A stretch of DNA of 64,000 bases from JBALVT01 sp045110675 (GCA_045110675.1 JBGCGJ010000020.1:62001-126000); one strand, 5' to 3'. Counted from the first letter of the stretch, positions 51,787 through 61,019 are shown. Numbers and translations are program-made. The notes: generated from the letters alone by a model not told the origin.

Positions 51787-52772
51787 AATGCATAAGACAT
51801 TGTATAGCGCTGACAATTTTGGCTGCCTGCGGGTTTGCAGCAAACAGTGCCGCACAATCACTGAACCCAGAGTTTGAGGAAGATCGTTGGTATAACGTCG
51901 AACTTATCATCTTCAGTCGTACCGCTGCTGCAGCCGCAAATTCCGAGAGCTGGGAACCTTTCCCCACACTCGAATACCCGGACAGTTATCGCTTTCTCGG
52001 GTACCCGGAATCAGATTCAGCTCAAGGGAAAACGCCGATCGTGCCGGACGAACCCAATGCAGCAGCTCTGACGAATGCAGACTCTTCAGATCAAATTCTC
52101 GATCCCAATCAACTATCGCCTATCAAACCGCGACTCCGGCCTACGCCCTTTGTGCGCCTGGGCCAAGATCAATGGGAATTTGCACAGCGCGCCAGGCGCA
52201 TGGCGCAATCTGGGCGCTACGAAATTCTCTTTCATGAACGCTGGAATCAGCCCTTCGTGTCACGCCAACTCACACGACCGATTATTCTGGACCAATCGGG
52301 ATATACGCAGGATTGGCCTAAACTACAGGGCAGTATCACACTGTACCTAAGTCGCTACCTCCACCTGGAAACAAACTTTTGGCTCAACACTATGGGCAGC
52401 TATCTTCCGGGGGATTGGCGAATGCCGGCTGCGCCACTGGGACCTAGCCCCTACCTTGTGGCCGAGGAAGATGAAGAATCCGACTCGGTTTTCTCCCAGG
52501 AGCAAACGGAACCAACAATAGACCGCGCAAGCGACCCCGAATCAACATCGGAATTCTCATTAGAGTCTGAAGCAGCCATCGATGCAGGACCGCAGTATCC
52601 CTGGAGACACGCGGTTGCCATGCAGCAGACACGCAAAATGCGCAGCACAGAAGTTCACTATCTCGATCACCCTATGATGGGAGTGATTGTTTTAATCACC
52701 CCCATTTCAAGCGAGGAGCTTGACGCTATGGCCATCGAGGAATACGGGCTAGACCCGAATCAACCGCTGTAG
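51783..52772 (+). CDS. csiV: CsiV family peptidoglycan-binding protein
   Basis: 329 residues. A signal peptide (about 1-23, ending in NSAAQS) precedes WYNVELIIFSRTAA, the family signature, and then low-complexity and acidic regions; the C-terminal part (RKMRSTEVHYLDHPMMGVIVLITP) is also typical. In Vibrio CsiV is periplasmic, binds peptidoglycan, and acts with the actin-like septum machinery in sensing D-amino-acid stress. It overlaps mfd by four bases, an association conserved in gammaproteobacteria, and its 3' end overlaps the convergent phosphorylase by 13 bp. Confidence 0.85.
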   Translation: MKCIRHCIALTILAACGFAANSAAQSLNPEFEEDRWYNVELIIFSRTAAAAANSESWEPFPTLEYPDSYRFLGYPESDSAQGKTPIVPDEPNAAALTNADSSDQILDPNQLSPIKPRLRPTPFVRLGQDQWEFAQRARRMAQSGRYEILFHERWNQPFVSRQLTRPIILDQSGYTQDWPKLQGSITLYLSRYLHLETNFWLNTMGSYLPGDWRMPAAPLGPSPYLVAEEDEESDSVFSQEQTEPTIDRASDPESTSEFSLESEAAIDAGPQYPWRHAVAMQQTRKMRSTEVHYLDHPMMGVIVLITPISSEELDAMAIEEYGLDPNQPL

Positions 52773-53533
52773 TAGTCCAACGTAAAGCGCCGCAGCAGCG
52801 TGCCTACGACTTCGGCTTCCCGTCTGAGAATGTCTCGCATCATGTCCAGAGTAAGAGGTTCATCGCCCAATCCTGCGGCGGGGTTAACCACCATGCAAAC
52901 CGCTGCATATGACAAGCCCATTTCCATCGCCAGCGATGCCTCGGGCATGCCTGTCATGCCCACCAAGTCGCAACCGTCATTCGCCATGCGTTTCACTTCC
53001 GCAGCAGATTCGAGGCGCGGGCCTTGTGTCACGCCGTGAACCGCGCGCGGCGTATGGGGAATATCGAGCTCCGCGGCAGCGTTTAGTAGACCCTGCCGCA
53101 GACTGGCAGTGTATGGCTCGGTAAAATCGATGTGCATGAGCTCCGCAGATGCATCCTCATCAACCGTGTGCTCCCGCCCCCAGGTGTAATCAATAATCTG
53201 ATCCGGGAAAACCAGGCGCCCCGGCTGCATGTCCGGCGAGATGCCTCCTACAGCGTTGATAGCGATCACATCTGTCACGCCGAGACTCTTCAGGGCCGCC
53301 ATATTGGCACGGTAGTTGATCAAGTGTGGTGGGATCGTTTTGGGACTGCCATGGCGCTGCAAAAAATACACGCTGTTTTGAGCGAGTTTGTCATTGAGCG
53401 CCCGATCTAGCCTTCCTTCCTGAACAGGCCGGGAGGCATGTCCGTAAGCAGTCTCCGGGTTGTGCTCCGCGTGTAGCTCCAGGCCTTCGAAATCGCTGAT
53501 TCCCGTGCCGCCCACTATTGCCAAGCGACTCAC
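52760..53533 (-). CDS. S-methyl-5'-thioinosine phosphorylase (MTAP/PNP family)
   Basis: 257 residues, GTG start overlapping mscS (GTGA). Features of the methylthioadenosine/purine phosphorylase fold are GGTGISDF (phosphate loop), RHGSPKTIPPHLINYRAN, NAVGGISPDMQPG and TQGPRLESAAEVKRM, with the M-T-G-M-PEA nucleoside pocket (about 187-192). Family and the Pseudomonas homologue point to methylthioinosine (after adenosine deamination) rather than methylthioadenosine as substrate, in the methionine salvage route. The pocket residue choice cannot be proven by eye. Confidence 0.84.
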   Translation of the reverse strand: MSRLAIVGGTGISDFEGLELHAEHNPETAYGHASRPVQEGRLDRALNDKLAQNSVYFLQRHGSPKTIPPHLINYRANMAALKSLGVTDVIAINAVGGISPDMQPGRLVFPDQIIDYTWGREHTVDEDASAELMHIDFTEPYTASLRQGLLNAAAELDIPHTPRAVHGVTQGPRLESAAEVKRMANDGCDLVGMTGMPEASLAMEMGLSYAAVCMVVNPAAGLGDEPLTLDMMRDILRREAEVVGTLLRRFTLDYYSG

Positions 53534-54606
53534 GCTTCCGGCTCCGCTTGGACCTGGCTCACTTGAAGAGACTGCGTGGGAAAGGCGATGTCGGCGCCGT
53601 TGTCTTTAATAATATCGAGAATTTTGAGCATAATGTCCTGTTTTATCCCGTGAAAGGTGACCCAGTCGGTTGTTTTGGTAAAGGTGTAGATGAAAAAGTC
53701 TAAGGACGAAGGTCCAAAACTGACGAAGTTGACTATCATGGTTCTCGACAAGTCTATCTCCTCATGTTGCTCCAGCATCGTTCTGACCTGCTCAACGATT
53801 GCCGCCATTGAACCCGCATCCTCGTAGCGCAAACCAATAGTCTCATGGATTTTTCGATTTCGCATGCGAGACGGGTTTTCCAGTGCAATCTGGCTAAACA
53901 CGCCGTTGGGAACATACAGAGGTCGCTGGCTAAAAGTTCGTATTGTAGTGAGACGCCAGCCTATTTCCTCTACCGTGCCCTCCAGTTCCCGATCTGGTGA
54001 ACGTATCCAATCTCCTATGGTGAACGGACGATCCATGTAAATACTCAAACCACCGAAAAAGTTGGCAAGCATGTCTTTGGCGGCGAAACCCACTGCAATA
54101 CCGCCAATTCCACCAAATGCCAGCAGCCCCGATATGGAGATACCCAAAGTCTGCAGTACCATTAGACCAGCCAGAACCAGTAGCACGATTCGCAGCAGCT
54201 GTGCACTGGCGTGAACCGAAGCCTTATCCGTAGACTGATTGCGAACTCTGTCCTCGCGGAGCAATTCCGCCTCAGCTCCTCGAATGAGCCGCACTCCAAA
54301 CCAGGCCAGTAGCAAAACCAAAGCCGTGTCATAAGCCTGTCGAAACCAAACTCTGAAACCTTCGGCTACGGCGACCAGTTCAAGCGCCAGATAACAAACC
54401 ACAATCCACAACACGGCGCGAATGGGAACTTCCAATGCGGTGATCAGCACGTCATCCCAACGTTGAACGCTCTTGAGCGCCGCCATATGTAATCGCTGCA
54501 CCAGGAAGCCCAGCAAAAAGTGAGCGGCGATACCTGCGAGAAACAATGCGGGGAGCTGCACGACCAAGCCCTCCGCCGCTATCACCCGCTCAATCCATTC
54601 AGTCAC
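53530..54606 (-). CDS. Small-conductance mechanosensitive channel (MscS family)
   Basis: 358 residues. Membrane helices are visible at about 17-40, 58-78, 86-105 and TM3 about 138-175 with the pore-forming LLAFGGIGGIAVGFAAKDMLANFFGG segment. The cytosolic MscS beta and alpha/beta domains follow (FTIGDWIRSPDRELEGTVEEIGWRLTTIRTF). Protects against hypo-osmotic shock by releasing solutes. Four bases overlap the downstream phosphorylase gene. Confidence 0.91.
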   Translation of the reverse strand: MTEWIERVIAAEGLVVQLPALFLAGIAAHFLLGFLVQRLHMAALKSVQRWDDVLITALEVPIRAVLWIVVCYLALELVAVAEGFRVWFRQAYDTALVLLLAWFGVRLIRGAEAELLREDRVRNQSTDKASVHASAQLLRIVLLVLAGLMVLQTLGISISGLLAFGGIGGIAVGFAAKDMLANFFGGLSIYMDRPFTIGDWIRSPDRELEGTVEEIGWRLTTIRTFSQRPLYVPNGVFSQIALENPSRMRNRKIHETIGLRYEDAGSMAAIVEQVRTMLEQHEEIDLSRTMIVNFVSFGPSSLDFFIYTFTKTTDWVTFHGIKQDIMLKILDIIKDNGADIAFPTQSLQVSQVQAEPEA

Positions 54607-54795
54607 AAGCTATCCCCTCCAATCTGCATGCAAGCACACCGGCCAATCAGCCCTATTCGGCTGTTTTTAGACATTTTTTTCATTTTGGATCACAGTGATC
54701 AGCGTAGAACCGGTATATAAAAGCCACTGGTGCGCGATGTCAACTCTTCAAACCTTATGCAAGCGATTGATCTTGCTAAAAAACTTTTTGAACGA

Positions 54796-54865
54796 CTTTC
54801 CAGCGTAATTTCAAGGCGCCTTGATAGACGTTTTTCACATAATGGACAGCCCTTTCCAGCGTGAT
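54796..54865. promoter_or_regulatory. Short direct repeat and palindrome upstream of the acidic protein gene
   Basis: CTTTCCAGCGTAAT (54796-54809) recurs as CTTTCCAGCGTGAT (54852-54865), 56 bp apart. Between them is the perfect 14-bp palindrome TCAAGGCGCCTTGA (54811-54824). It may be an operator region for 54902-55219; this is a guess from arrangement alone. Confidence 0.35.
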
Positions 54866-54901
54866 ATGTTGAACGCTAATGTGACTTAGGGGCAGCTGTA
54901 A

Positions 54902-55219
54902 ATGAAAATGCTTAATCCGGAAGTGGGCGCATGGTATCAGGATATGCAAACGGCATCACTGTTCGAGATAGTGGCTTGGGACCCATCTGCCCACACCATA
55001 GAAACCCAGTATCTCGATGGCGAAGTGAGTGAGTACGATCTCGATGCCTGGCGAGAAATGCTGCTAATAAGAGTAGAAGCACCGGAAGATTGGCGAACCC
55101 CATTTGAGTTAGATGATGATGACGGACTCGATCCCGACTTACCCTTCCACCCCGAAGACTGGAACAGCCCACTCAATTCAATAGAGCCCGAGTTTATGCA
55201 CGGAGTGGATGATTACTAG
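54902..55219 (+). CDS. Small acidic protein resembling DUF6763
   Basis: 105 residues, strongly acidic. The pattern N-P-E-V-G-A-WYQD, FEIVAWDPSAHTIETQYLDG, and a C-terminal APEDWRTPFELDDDDG resembles the conserved single-domain family DUF6763 of gammaproteobacteria. Function unknown; the fold looks like a small beta-rich nucleic-acid- or metal-binding module, but that is speculation. AGGGG lies nine bases before the ATG. It lies in a separate unit between mscS (divergent) and lexA. Confidence 0.72.
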   Translation: MKMLNPEVGAWYQDMQTASLFEIVAWDPSAHTIETQYLDGEVSEYDLDAWREMLLIRVEAPEDWRTPFELDDDDGLDPDLPFHPEDWNSPLNSIEPEFMHGVDDY

Positions 55220-55370
55220 CCTTATTGCTCATAGCTGCATTGCTCATAGCTGCGACAGATCAGTCTGTAGCTGATTCGAGCGAGCATTTCCAATACTTCA
55301 ACTACAGTAAGCCATCAGCTGCCTTCAAAACTCTCTTCGCAGAGGACTTAGGTGTGTTACTACAAACCCG

Positions 55371-55424
55371 TTGCACATTCAAAAATACTGTATATACTTA
55401 CAGCAACTGTATAAATAAACAGAT
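55371..55424 (+). promoter_or_regulatory. lexA promoter with two LexA boxes
   Basis: A -35 TTGCAC (55371-55376) and a -10 TATACT (55393-55398, 16-bp spacer) precede lexA. Two SOS boxes overlap and follow it: CTGTATATACTTACAG (55388-55403) and CTGTATAAATAAACAG (55407-55422), 19 bp centre to centre. Each matches the CTG-N10-CAG consensus. This gives autoregulation and co-control of lexA-sulA. Confidence 0.9.
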
Positions 55425-55435
55425 GAGCGTGCCCC

Positions 55436-56041
55436 ATGGAAAAACTCACCAACAGACAGCAGGAAGTGCTGGATATTATTCGCCAGAATATCGACGAGAC
55501 CGGGTACCCTCCCACACGGGCGGATATTGCCAGGCAACTGGGATTTAAATCCGCCAACGCAGCGGAAGAACACCTGAAAGCCCTGGCACGCAAGGGAGCA
55601 ATCGAGATGATTGCCGGTGCATCCCGAGGAATTAGACTTCCCCAGAGCAGCGGTATACCTATTATTGGGCGGGTCGCAGCGGGAAACCCCATATTGGCCG
55701 AGGAACATGTAGAGGATTACTGCGACTTACCAAGCAGTTTTTTTAGCCCAGGCGCAGATTACTTTTTGACCGTTCACGGAGAGAGCATGATCGATGTCGG
55801 AATTTTCGACGGAGACTTACTGGCGGTGCACAGCACACCTGTGGCTAACAATGGCGACATCATCGTCGCCCGCATCGAGGATGAAGTCACTGTGAAGCGC
55901 TTGCACAAAACCCGTCAAAAGCATCTGATTGAGCTGCTTCCAGAGAACCCAGATTTTCAAGCTATTTCGGTCGATCTGCGAGAACAGGAGTTTTCAATAG
56001 AAGGATTGAGCGTAGGCGTCTTGCGCCGAGGAGTACACTAA
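55436..56041 (+). CDS. lexA: SOS-response repressor LexA
   Basis: 201 residues. The winged-helix DNA-binding domain occupies residues 1-70 (EKLTNRQQEVLDII; ARQLGFKSANAAEEHLKAL recognition helix). The cleavage site is A82-G83 (VAAGNP), the catalytic pair is S117 (GESM) and K154 (TVKRL). Repressor of SOS genes; RecA-stimulated self-cleavage inactivates it. Two SOS boxes lie in the promoter. It overlaps sulA by one base (TAATG). Confidence 0.98.
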   Translation: MEKLTNRQQEVLDIIRQNIDETGYPPTRADIARQLGFKSANAAEEHLKALARKGAIEMIAGASRGIRLPQSSGIPIIGRVAAGNPILAEEHVEDYCDLPSSFFSPGADYFLTVHGESMIDVGIFDGDLLAVHSTPVANNGDIIVARIEDEVTVKRLHKTRQKHLIELLPENPDFQAISVDLREQEFSIEGLSVGVLRRGVH

Positions 56042-56451
56042 TGAGACAAATGGCATTTGACGCAGTAGAAACTGCTCGGGAGTTTGGATTCAAGCCCAGC
56101 GCGTATCGTGAACTGTCGATAGATGGTGGCTATTTGGATGACGACAGCGATGTGTTGCCTATACTCTCCCAGCTGAGCCACAGGTCGGATGAACGCTGGC
56201 TAACCTGTGTCAACACGCCCCAGCTGCCAAGAGATCTTGCCAAGGCGGCAGACATACAACCGAGGCAATTACTGAAAGTTAATTCTTCGAGAACGATCGA
56301 AACAACTGAGGTGATTAAGAAGGCGCTAAAGTCGGGCCAAAGTCATACGGTTATCGGTTTTTGTGGTGATTTGACGATTGCACAACGTGAAGATCTTAAG
56401 CAGTGCGCGGAACTAAGCGACTGTCAGTGTCTGGTGCTCACTCGCGCTTAG
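56041..56451 (+). CDS. sulA: SulA-like cell division inhibitor
   Basis: 136 residues. RWLTCVNTPQLPRDLAKAADIQPRQLLKVNSS corresponds to the conserved SulA FtsZ-binding core; the N-terminus is diverged from E. coli. It blocks FtsZ polymerisation during SOS so that division waits for repair. Position directly behind lexA, with a one-base overlap and no promoter of its own, is as in Pseudomonas and supports the assignment. A weak hairpin (ACTCGC/GCGAGT) follows the stop. Confidence 0.8.
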   Translation: MRQMAFDAVETAREFGFKPSAYRELSIDGGYLDDDSDVLPILSQLSHRSDERWLTCVNTPQLPRDLAKAADIQPRQLLKVNSSRTIETTEVIKKALKSGQSHTVIGFCGDLTIAQREDLKQCAELSDCQCLVLTRA

Positions 56452-56496
56452 CGAGTTTACACAGGCTAAATAGCTTTAGCCGAAATCAGCGATTCG

Positions 56497-56790
56497 CTAG
56501 TGGAGTATTCTGGCTGCTTCCGCAGAAGAGGCCTCTCCTTCCACCTCTATTTCGCCTCGTTCAGCGAGGTCGGCGGCTGCCTGAATTCCCGCCTGAATCA
56601 TGGCCCTGGCGACCTCGAGACCATTGCCCATCAGATAAAGGCTAGTTTCGTCTGAAAAACGTATAGTCACCAACGGTGCAGAATCCCCCTCTGCATTTTG
56701 CAGGACAATTTCTCCTTCGCTCAACTCGACAATTTCAAGTATCGATGTGGACACTCGGTGGACCTCTGCTTTCCATGACTTCGAGAACAT
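56497..56790 (-). CDS. Conserved small hypothetical protein between sulA and topA
   Basis: 97 residues from the ATG at 56790 (MFSKSWKAEVHRV); a GTG at 56811 is an alternative. No ribosome site is clear for either. The sequence is acidic, with a beta-rich front (ILEIVELSEGEIVLQNAEGD, VTIRFSDETSLYLMG) and a helical end (EVARAMIQAGIQAAADLAERGEIEV). No domain was recognised. A small uncharacterised gene at this place, between sulA and topA, also exists in Pseudomonas, which suggests conservation, though homology was not tested. Confidence 0.6.
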   Translation of the reverse strand: MFSKSWKAEVHRVSTSILEIVELSEGEIVLQNAEGDSAPLVTIRFSDETSLYLMGNGLEVARAMIQAGIQAAADLAERGEIEVEGEASSAEAARILH

Positions 56791-56913
56791 AATAACAGGC
56801 CAGTTGGACACCGGCTATAAAAGAGTGATCACTAGCAGTTAAACCGCCTGGCGATAGGTTCGAAACTGGTCAGCAGCTGGTCAAATCGATCCTAGTGCTC
56901 GAGCCAACCATGC

Positions 56914-59631
56914 TCATTCAGCTTTGGATTTAGCCTTCTTTTTTGCTTTCGCCTTAGGTTTTGTTTTTGGTTTGGCCTTCGCTTTAGGTGCGGGTATATC
57001 TTCAACCCATTTACCACCGTCGTAAAACGCTTTCCATCCGGTAGCCTTTCCCTCGACCTCGGTCATCACATACTGCTCTTTAGTTTTACGACTAAATCGA
57101 ATTTGCGAGCGATTTCCCTGACCATCATGTGCAGGTGCCGAAAACAAAAAACTATACTTCGGATCAATCTCATCCTTGTGAGGCAGAATCTCGTCTACCA
57201 ATGGTGCGCGGGTTTCCCTGTTTCGCGGAAACTGGCTAGCGGCCAGAAAAAGTCCAGCCGCGCCGTCACGCAACACATAAGTATCCTCCACCTTCAAGCA
57301 TTCCAGCTCAGGCATTGGAACTGGATCCATTTTAGGAGGAGCCGCTTCTCCATTACGCAACAATTTCCGTGTGTTTTTACAGGACTCAGAGGTACAACCG
57401 AAGTACTTTCCGAAGCGACCATTTTTCAGCTGCATTTCCTCACCGCATTTGTCGCATTCCAGTACCGGCCCCTCATATCCTTTAATAATAAACTTGCCGT
57501 TCTCAACCTCAAAACCGCTACAGTCCGGATTGTTTCCGCAAACGTGTAACTTGCGTTGCTCGTCAATCAGATAACTGTCCATCGCAGCGTTACAGATTGT
57601 GCAGCGATGCTTGGAACGCAACAGACGCGATTCAGCCTCATCGTCTGCGTCTTCATGGATAGCTTCATCGCCAGAGGTCAAGTTAATCGTTGTTTTGCAT
57701 CGTTCCTTCGGTGGCAGCGCATACCCAGAACAGCCCAAAAACACACCGGTGCTCGCCGTGCGAACCTGCATGGGTCTAGCGCAGGTGCTGCATTCGATAT
57801 CGGTCATGGTCGGTTCGTTGCGCTGCATTCCGTTGGGTTCAGGCTCCTCGGCTTTCTCTAGCAAACCCTGAAACTCGCTGTAAAACTCATCCAGCAAATC
57901 TTTCCAGCCAAGTTTGCCATCGGCAACATCGTCGAGTCGTTCTTCCATCGACGCGGTAAATCCGTAGTCGAGCAACTCGGTAAAACTTTGTTGCAAACGT
58001 TGCGTTACAACATCGCCCATTTTCTCAGCGTAAAAACGCTTGTTCTCCAGGCGGACATATCCGCGATCCTGGATGGTGGAAATGATCGCTGCATACGTCG
58101 AGGGGCGGCCTATGCCCCGTTTCTCAAGTTCTCGAACCAAGCTGGCTTCGCTGAAGCGCGCAGTTGGTTTAGTGAAGTGCTGAACAGGTTCCAGTTTATC
58201 TAGCCCCAAAGCATCACCTTTCTTGATGTCAGGCAACACCGTATCCTCGCCCTTCTTCGCGGCGGGCGTTTGCACTGCGGTGTAGCCATCAAATCGAATG
58301 ATGCGACCCCGGGCATTTAACTCGTAATCACCGGCCACCACGGTAATCGCCGTTGAGGTGTATTCCGCAGGTGTCATCTGGCAGGCCACAAACTGTCGCC
58401 AGATCAATTCGTAAAGTCTAGCGGCGTCTCTCTCAGTTTCAGGTTTAAGACCCGTCAGTGCATTTTGAGAGACATTCACATTGGAAGGTCGAATGGCCTC
58501 GTGTGCCTCCTGGGCACCCTCTTTTGAAGAGTAACGAATCGGCGCTTCGGGTAGATAGCGAGCAGAGAAATTCTTGCCAATATATTCGCGGCATGACGCG
58601 ACGGCTTCCACGCTCAAGTTGGTCGAGTCCGTTCGCATGTAGGTGATGTGCCCCGCCTCGTAGAGCCGCTGCGCCATCATCATAGTTTTCTTTACGCTAA
58701 ACCCCAAGCGAGTACTGGCCGCCTGCTGAAGTGTAGAAGTGATAAAGGGCGCGGAGGGCTTAGATCGGGTGGCTTTATCTTCCCGCGAGCCGACAGCATA
58801 GGGCAGTTTTTCCAACTCAGCCGTGGCTTTTGCAGCGGAATCGCCATCGCCGGGACGAAAGTTTTCACCCTTGTGTTTCTTAACCTGGAACCTGAGATTT
58901 TCACCACCCTTTGCGGTGAGATTGGCGTGGATCTCCCAATATTCCTCGGGTACAAAGGCTCGAATTTCGCGCTCTCGTTCAACAACCAAACGAGTAGCGA
59001 CCGATTGCACTCTGCCCGCAGACAACCCTCGGGCCACTTTTGCCCATAACAGTGGCGATACCATATAGCCAACTACGCGATCGAGAAATCGTCTCGCCTG
59101 CTGCGCGTTGACCCGATTTTGATCCAGCTCAGAGGGATGCTCGAAAGCCTCGGTGACTGCCTTCTTGGTAATCTCGTTAAACACCACCCGGCGATAGCGG
59201 TCATCGTCTCCGCCAATTGCCTCGCGCAAATGCCAGGCTATGGCCTCCCCCTCCCTGTCGAGGTCGGTCGCGAGATAGATAGCATCACTTCCCGCCGCGG
59301 CCTTCTGCAAATCACTGACGACTTTTTCCTTGCCCGGTAGCACATGATAATCCGCCTTCCAGCCTTTTTCCGGGTCGATCCCCATTCTTCGAATCAGCTG
59401 CTCGCGAGATTTTGCTTTCTTGTAGGCCTCTTTTTTCTCAGGGGCCATCTTTCGAGTTTTCGCAGCGGCCGCGGCGCGTGCCTTGGGGTCAACCGGCGTA
59501 TTGTTACTGCCGGAAGTCGGCAAATCTCGGATATGACCAACGCTGGACTTGACGATATAGTCCGAGCCCAAATATTTGTTGATCGTCTTCGCCTTGGCAG
59601 GTGACTCGACAATGACCAGTGTCTTTCCCAT
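56914..59631 (-). CDS. topA: DNA topoisomerase I
   Basis: 905 residues. TOPRIM domain at the start (LVIVESPAKAKTI; LATDLDREGEAIAWHLRE), catalytic tyrosine Y331 in HITYMRTDSTN, then three or more zinc-ribbon modules near the C-terminus (CSTCARP, CTICNAAM, CDKCGEEM with cysteine pairs). The tail is lysine/alanine-rich (KAKAKPKTKPKAKAKKK), expected to contact DNA or RNA polymerase. It relaxes negative supercoils behind transcription. Slightly longer than E. coli TopA (865), mainly through the tail. Confidence 0.97.
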   Translation of the reverse strand: MGKTLVIVESPAKAKTINKYLGSDYIVKSSVGHIRDLPTSGSNNTPVDPKARAAAAAKTRKMAPEKKEAYKKAKSREQLIRRMGIDPEKGWKADYHVLPGKEKVVSDLQKAAAGSDAIYLATDLDREGEAIAWHLREAIGGDDDRYRRVVFNEITKKAVTEAFEHPSELDQNRVNAQQARRFLDRVVGYMVSPLLWAKVARGLSAGRVQSVATRLVVEREREIRAFVPEEYWEIHANLTAKGGENLRFQVKKHKGENFRPGDGDSAAKATAELEKLPYAVGSREDKATRSKPSAPFITSTLQQAASTRLGFSVKKTMMMAQRLYEAGHITYMRTDSTNLSVEAVASCREYIGKNFSARYLPEAPIRYSSKEGAQEAHEAIRPSNVNVSQNALTGLKPETERDAARLYELIWRQFVACQMTPAEYTSTAITVVAGDYELNARGRIIRFDGYTAVQTPAAKKGEDTVLPDIKKGDALGLDKLEPVQHFTKPTARFSEASLVRELEKRGIGRPSTYAAIISTIQDRGYVRLENKRFYAEKMGDVVTQRLQQSFTELLDYGFTASMEERLDDVADGKLGWKDLLDEFYSEFQGLLEKAEEPEPNGMQRNEPTMTDIECSTCARPMQVRTASTGVFLGCSGYALPPKERCKTTINLTSGDEAIHEDADDEAESRLLRSKHRCTICNAAMDSYLIDEQRKLHVCGNNPDCSGFEVENGKFIIKGYEGPVLECDKCGEEMQLKNGRFGKYFGCTSESCKNTRKLLRNGEAAPPKMDPVPMPELECLKVEDTYVLRDGAAGLFLAASQFPRNRETRAPLVDEILPHKDEIDPKYSFLFSAPAHDGQGNRSQIRFSRKTKEQYVMTEVEGKATGWKAFYDGGKWVEDIPAPKAKAKPKTKPKAKAKKKAKSKAE

Positions 59632-59740
59632 ATTATCCTTTGCTTACCCCAGTGTTGTTGCTTCGCCGACCCTTCCGGCCGATAAAAAAGTGGCATATAT
59701 AAGTCGCCAGCCGGCTGCGGTCAAGAAAAAACGAAATTAA

Positions 59741-60190
59741 TCATGAATACAGATTGTCGGCTAAGGAGTCCAAAACCTCACAAATCTTATCGATCTCAGT
59801 CTCATCGCCGCTCTCTTGCCAGTAGATACCACAACTGTCTGGATCTGCGCTGGCCCCAAGAATGCCCTGGGGTAGCTCAAGCAATTCTACCGGGACAACC
59901 ACGCCACGCGTTTGCGCAATCCAGCCCACGCTGCCAGCTCGCCAGGAGACTCTTGCCTCGGGACCTTTGCCTTTTGATCTCACTCGTTTGCCGTAGTAGA
60001 TCGTCTGGCCCGTGCGGCTTTGACTGTTGGCTGAGCGGTGTCCCGGTGGATCTCTGAACTCTACGAACAATCCGTTTACAGCCGCGTATTCACGAAGTCT
60101 GGCAACTCGCCTTTGCGCTTTGCTAGGCACAAAATGGGATAATGGAGCCAAAGCCACAGCGACGACAATGAGAATAATCCAATAACTCAA
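59741..60190 (-). CDS. Single-pass membrane protein of unknown function
   Basis: 149 residues. One N-terminal membrane helix (about 3-22, WIILIVVAVALAPLSHF) then a soluble region with many arginines early (AQRRVARLREYAAVNGLFVEFRDPPG) and an Asp/Glu-rich end. No family recognised. It lies upstream of topA on the same strand (109 bp gap). Probably an inner-membrane-anchored protein; no enzyme motif is visible. Confidence 0.72.
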   Translation of the reverse strand: MSYWIILIVVAVALAPLSHFVPSKAQRRVARLREYAAVNGLFVEFRDPPGHRSANSQSRTGQTIYYGKRVRSKGKGPEARVSWRAGSVGWIAQTRGVVVPVELLELPQGILGASADPDSCGIYWQESGDETEIDKICEVLDSLADNLYS

Positions 60191-60320
60191 TCTAGCCCCT
60201 TCTGATACATATCAATATTCCCTGCGATTTCCCAGGACGGGACATCATAGCGCATTGCCCTGGCAGATTAATGTGCTATAAATGGCAATGAATCAACCTT
60301 GATGATCTTGGGAGTTAGCT

Positions 60321-60755
60321 ATGTCCGAATACAAAAAAATATTGGTCGCCGTCGATCTGAGTGAGGACTCCGCTCAAGTTGCTCGGCGGGCAGTCCTCAT
60401 AGCCAATTCGAACCAGGCTCAAATACACTTGATCCACGTCATCGAGCCCCTAAGCTTCGCCTATGGCGGAGATATCCCAATGGACTTTTCCGGCATCCAG
60501 GATGAGATACATCAACAGGCGAGCGCGCAACTGGAGCGCTTTGGCGAGTCTCACTCGGTAGCTCCAGAGAATCAGCATATAGTTCTGGGCCGACCCGATG
60601 CTGAAATCCATGCCAAGGCCGAAGAAATCGGTGCCGACCTGATCGTCATTGGCAGCCACGGGCGGCGTGGTCTGGCGTTACTGCTCGGTTCCACCGCGAA
60701 TGGCGTACTCCACGGAGCTGTCACCGACGTTCTTGCGGTCCGGGTGGGAGAGTAA
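60321..60755 (+). CDS. Universal stress protein (UspA family)
   Basis: 144 residues, single Usp domain. The start YKKILVAVDLSEDSAQVARRA and the ATP-binding loop GSHGRRGLALLLGSTANGVLHGA (G-x2-G-x9-G-S/T) are intact, so it belongs to the ATP-binding (UspFG-like) branch. Induced by starvation or stress in known members. GGGAG precedes the ATG. Three bases separate its stop from the convergent glutaredoxin-like gene. Confidence 0.93.
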   Translation: MSEYKKILVAVDLSEDSAQVARRAVLIANSNQAQIHLIHVIEPLSFAYGGDIPMDFSGIQDEIHQQASAQLERFGESHSVAPENQHIVLGRPDAEIHAKAEEIGADLIVIGSHGRRGLALLLGSTANGVLHGAVTDVLAVRVGE

Positions 60756-60758
60756 AGA

Positions 60759-61019
60759 CTAGACCCGGCAGAATTCTGTTAGCGCAGCGGCGTCGAAAGG
60801 CCAAAACAATTCCTTACCGGTCGGATGCTGCAGCACTGGAATATGCAGTGAATACCGGTCAAACAGATCATCAGATAGCGCAATGTCAGACTTTTCGTAA
60901 GCTAAACCGCCCTGCCTCCGATTGAGCTCGATCAACATCGACTCGGCCGTATCACACAGATGGCAGGCCGAAGTCCCGTACAAAATAAAGGTCTGTGTTA
61001 CCGCACCTTTTTCGTTCAC
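60759..61019 (-). CDS. Glutaredoxin-like thiol-disulfide protein
   Basis: 86 residues from a GTG at 61019 with AGAGG six bases upstream; the open frame continues 16 codons further but lacks a start signal. Thioredoxin-fold N-terminus FILYGTSACHLCDTAE with C19-H-L-C22 as the redox pair, and a cis-proline segment HIPVLQHP. The DUF836/glutaredoxin-like family is common in gammaproteobacteria. Tail to tail with the usp gene. Confidence 0.8.
   Translation of the reverse strand: MNEKGAVTQTFILYGTSACHLCDTAESMLIELNRRQGGLAYEKSDIALSDDLFDRYSLHIPVLQHPTGKELFWPFDAAALTEFCRV

Noticed and set aside
55225..55548. 107-codon open frame overlapping the lexA promoter and start
   Set aside because: It runs through both LexA boxes and out of frame into lexA; a signal-peptide-like start is coincidental.
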